Shown here: in pieces, positions 62,161 through 64,000 of the stretch
Position numbering within the stretch: the first letter of the stretch is position 1
How the letters are laid out: each line of letters begins with the position of its first letter
From: Centroberyx gerrardi
Taxonomy: Eukaryota; Chordata; Actinopteri; Beryciformes; Berycidae
Reading direction: 5' to 3'
Length of the DNA stretch: 64,000 nt
Assembly (NCBI RefSeq): GCF_048128805.1
Contig: NC_136016.1
Location: forward strand, 9,084,001-9,148,000
Notes under the pieces: generated by a model
Seen by the model: only the letters and a program-made list of their open reading frames with translations
What the model was told of the DNA's origin: nothing
Database searches by the model: none
Program-made: the position numbers and the translations under genes

Positions 62161-63517
62161 AGCTGCATTATAGCCCAAGAAAGACTTGAGCGCTCCTAAT
62201 TACAATTTCCAAGTAGAATTTAAGCCTTTAGCTGACATGTTTTGCAAATTGCAGAGGTACAGCAGGGTTCAATGTTAAGAATATTTTCCACTTGCCTGGT
62301 GACACTGATATATTTTCACTGGCACGGCAGGCAATGATGAAAAAAAGAGCCACTTTTTTCATAAATTAAAAGTAATTCATTCCTATAAAATGTACGTATA
62401 AACTGTCAGAGAGGAGAGGGAGCCAGTGGAAGAGCAGAGAGGCAAAGATAACTTATCACCAGCTCAAAAACAGTAAGACCAGAATCTTTTTTAACCAGGT
62501 GGGCCAGTGACTGACCAATCAACTGGCCCAAGTCAGTGTCTTACTGGTCCCGGGACACCGGGCAGTCCTTACTGTTGAAGCCTGTACAGTGTTTTACTCA
62601 AGGACATTTTGACAGGTCACATGGCTGTTGATGGACACCACATTGGCTGTTTTATTTAATCCTTTATCTTCACCAACATATTTCACCAACATATTTCATT
62701 ACAGTTATTGTGTCTACCAGTTTTTGGCAAAATCCAAAATAGCACAGTCCCTTCTTCCTTGCCATTCAGGAAAGCTTCAGTTTGGCATCCACACAGCTCC
62801 AGAGATCTGCACAAGCTGTTTGTGTGAAGCAGCCACTGCATTCTGCTCAGTTTCATCACCGTGGCTTACAATCTGTTTTATTGGAAGACTAACCTCGTTT
62901 TGACCTTTGAGACATTTTGGTGTTTCACAGTTCACATTTGTTACGTGCCATTTATAGCCTTGAGTCTGTGCTTGAGTATGTGTGTACATGTGTGTGTGTG
63001 TGGGTGTGTGTGTGTGTGTGTGTGCAGGTCTGTCCCTCTAAGCTCTGTAAGCTGGGAATGAACAAGCGGAAGATTGCAGTAATGATGTGACCCAGATGTC
63101 CCGGTGCTGATCTCCAGGCTGAAAATGAGAGTGCAGATCAGTGCCCTGTACCTCTCTTCACCCCCCCACCCTCCCCCTTCCCCTCCATCCCACCTCCCCT
63201 CCCCTCCCTCCATCCGTCCCAGGACACAATCACTGGGTATTTAGCAGCAGGGAATGTGTGTGCATGCGTGTGTGCGTGTGTGCGTGTATTTGTGTGTGTG
63301 TGTGAGAGAGAATGTTTCGGTGTGCGTGTGTGTGCGTGTGTTGGTGTGAGATTGTGTGTGTGTGTGTCAGCTCAGTTTATCCATGTAAACACGAGGGATC
63401 AGGGTTCAGATTTTGAAGTGTGTGCCACTTGTTCTTGGTGCTCCAGATTAGACGTAACAGTTTTTTAATTTACTCTCCTGAGCCGCTTCCATAAGACGCT
63501 AAAGCCAAGCCCCCCCC

Positions 63518-63548
<31 letters not shown>

Positions 63549-63636
63549 ACACACACACACACCCAGCTGAGACCCACCCACCCCCCCGCCCTTCCCTCCT
63601 CCTCCCTCCCCTGAGGTGACCAGGTGGCTGAGCAAT

Positions 63637-63679
<43 letters not shown>

Positions 63680-63751
63680 CACCCTGACAGTAGGGTCAGC
63701 GGGCCACTTTACTCAATGAGAACCTCAGCAGTTGGAGTGGAGCGAGTGCCG

Positions 63752-63794
<43 letters not shown>

Positions 63795-64000
63795 AGGGAT
63801 TGAGGGGCGTGGGGACAAAAGAGAGAGAGTTTAATATTTGGGATAAGCTGTGATTGAACATCCTGAGATCAGAGCAGAATGATCAAATTCTGCCAGTGCT
63901 AATCCCTCATCTTGGAAAATTAAATACCCACTCTGCTCCCTCTCTCTCTCTCTCTCTCTCGCTCTCTCTCTCTATCTCTCTCTCACTCACACACACACAC
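62161..64000. other. gene-free right flank with microsatellites
   Basis: No gene was recognised. (GT)n occurs at about 62990-63024, GT/GC mixtures at 63256-63370, (AC)n at 63521-63562 and 63643-63677, (GT)n at 63752-63793, and (CT)n then (AC)n from 63940 to the window end. A C-rich stretch lies at 63160-63220. A short open stretch after an AG at 63027 is discussed under rejected items. Confidence 0.6.

Noticed and set aside
63028-63090. Short open stretch after a TGTGTGCAG acceptor-like site, reading VCPSKLCKLGMNKRKIAVMM and a stop
   Set aside because: Looks like a terminal exon but the acceptor is the end of a GT repeat. No matching upstream exon or known protein could be identified, and no poly(A) signal follows nearby.

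Overview
This window is vertebrate genomic DNA, almost certainly from a ray-finned (teleost) fish. It has short exons with GT/AG introns, dense CA/CT microsatellites, short inverted-repeat DNA transposons of the kind common in fish, L2-type LINE fragments, and a GTP cyclohydrolase I paralogue linked to genes that in human lie on 2p21 (human GCH1 lies on chromosome 14). No bacterial, viral or CRISPR-type system is present.

Layout. From 1 to about 8.1 kb is a gene-free flank with decayed repeats: an L2-like LINE at about 5.7-7.8 kb and an apparently exact 150-bp direct repeat. Then come six protein genes. They are a gch (probably gch2) gene (+, 8205-10772, 6 exons, 234 aa) behind a TATA box; cript (-, 12806-16132, 5 exons, 101 aa); pigf (+, 17923-20630, 5 exons, 219 aa); cox7a2l/scaf1 (-, 25306-28902, 3 coding exons, 115 aa); kcng3 (-, 32548-35736, 2 coding exons, 423 aa); and mta3 (+, 37069-57442, 19 coding exons, 700 aa). 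cript/pigf and kcng3/mta3 are divergent pairs, as in human. All six reading frames were rebuilt exon by exon, and every junction keeps phase with GT/AG sites. The last 6.5 kb holds the mta3 3'UTR with a G-quadruplex-type tract, LINE debris, an intron-bearing tRNA-Ile(UAU) gene and two back-to-back CTCF-like motifs.

Function. The genes share no single pathway: pteridine synthesis (gch), a small zinc-ribbon adaptor (cript), GPI-anchor assembly (pigf), respiratory supercomplex assembly (cox7a2l), a silent Kv subunit (kcng3) and a NuRD corepressor subunit (mta3). They look like a conserved linkage block.

The most unusual items are small. A 42-bp copy of the cript intron-2 3' splice site lies inside a palindromic transposon in intron 3. 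mta3 carries a decayed duplicate of its exon 7 end plus donor. An mta3 read-through terminal exon encodes a short isoform. The second RBBP4/7-binding motif of mta3 is degenerate. An unidentified dispersed repeat family has three diverged copies. A 635-bp solo LTR has an intact ACCAG target-site duplication. All positions and translations were read by eye; no database search was possible.
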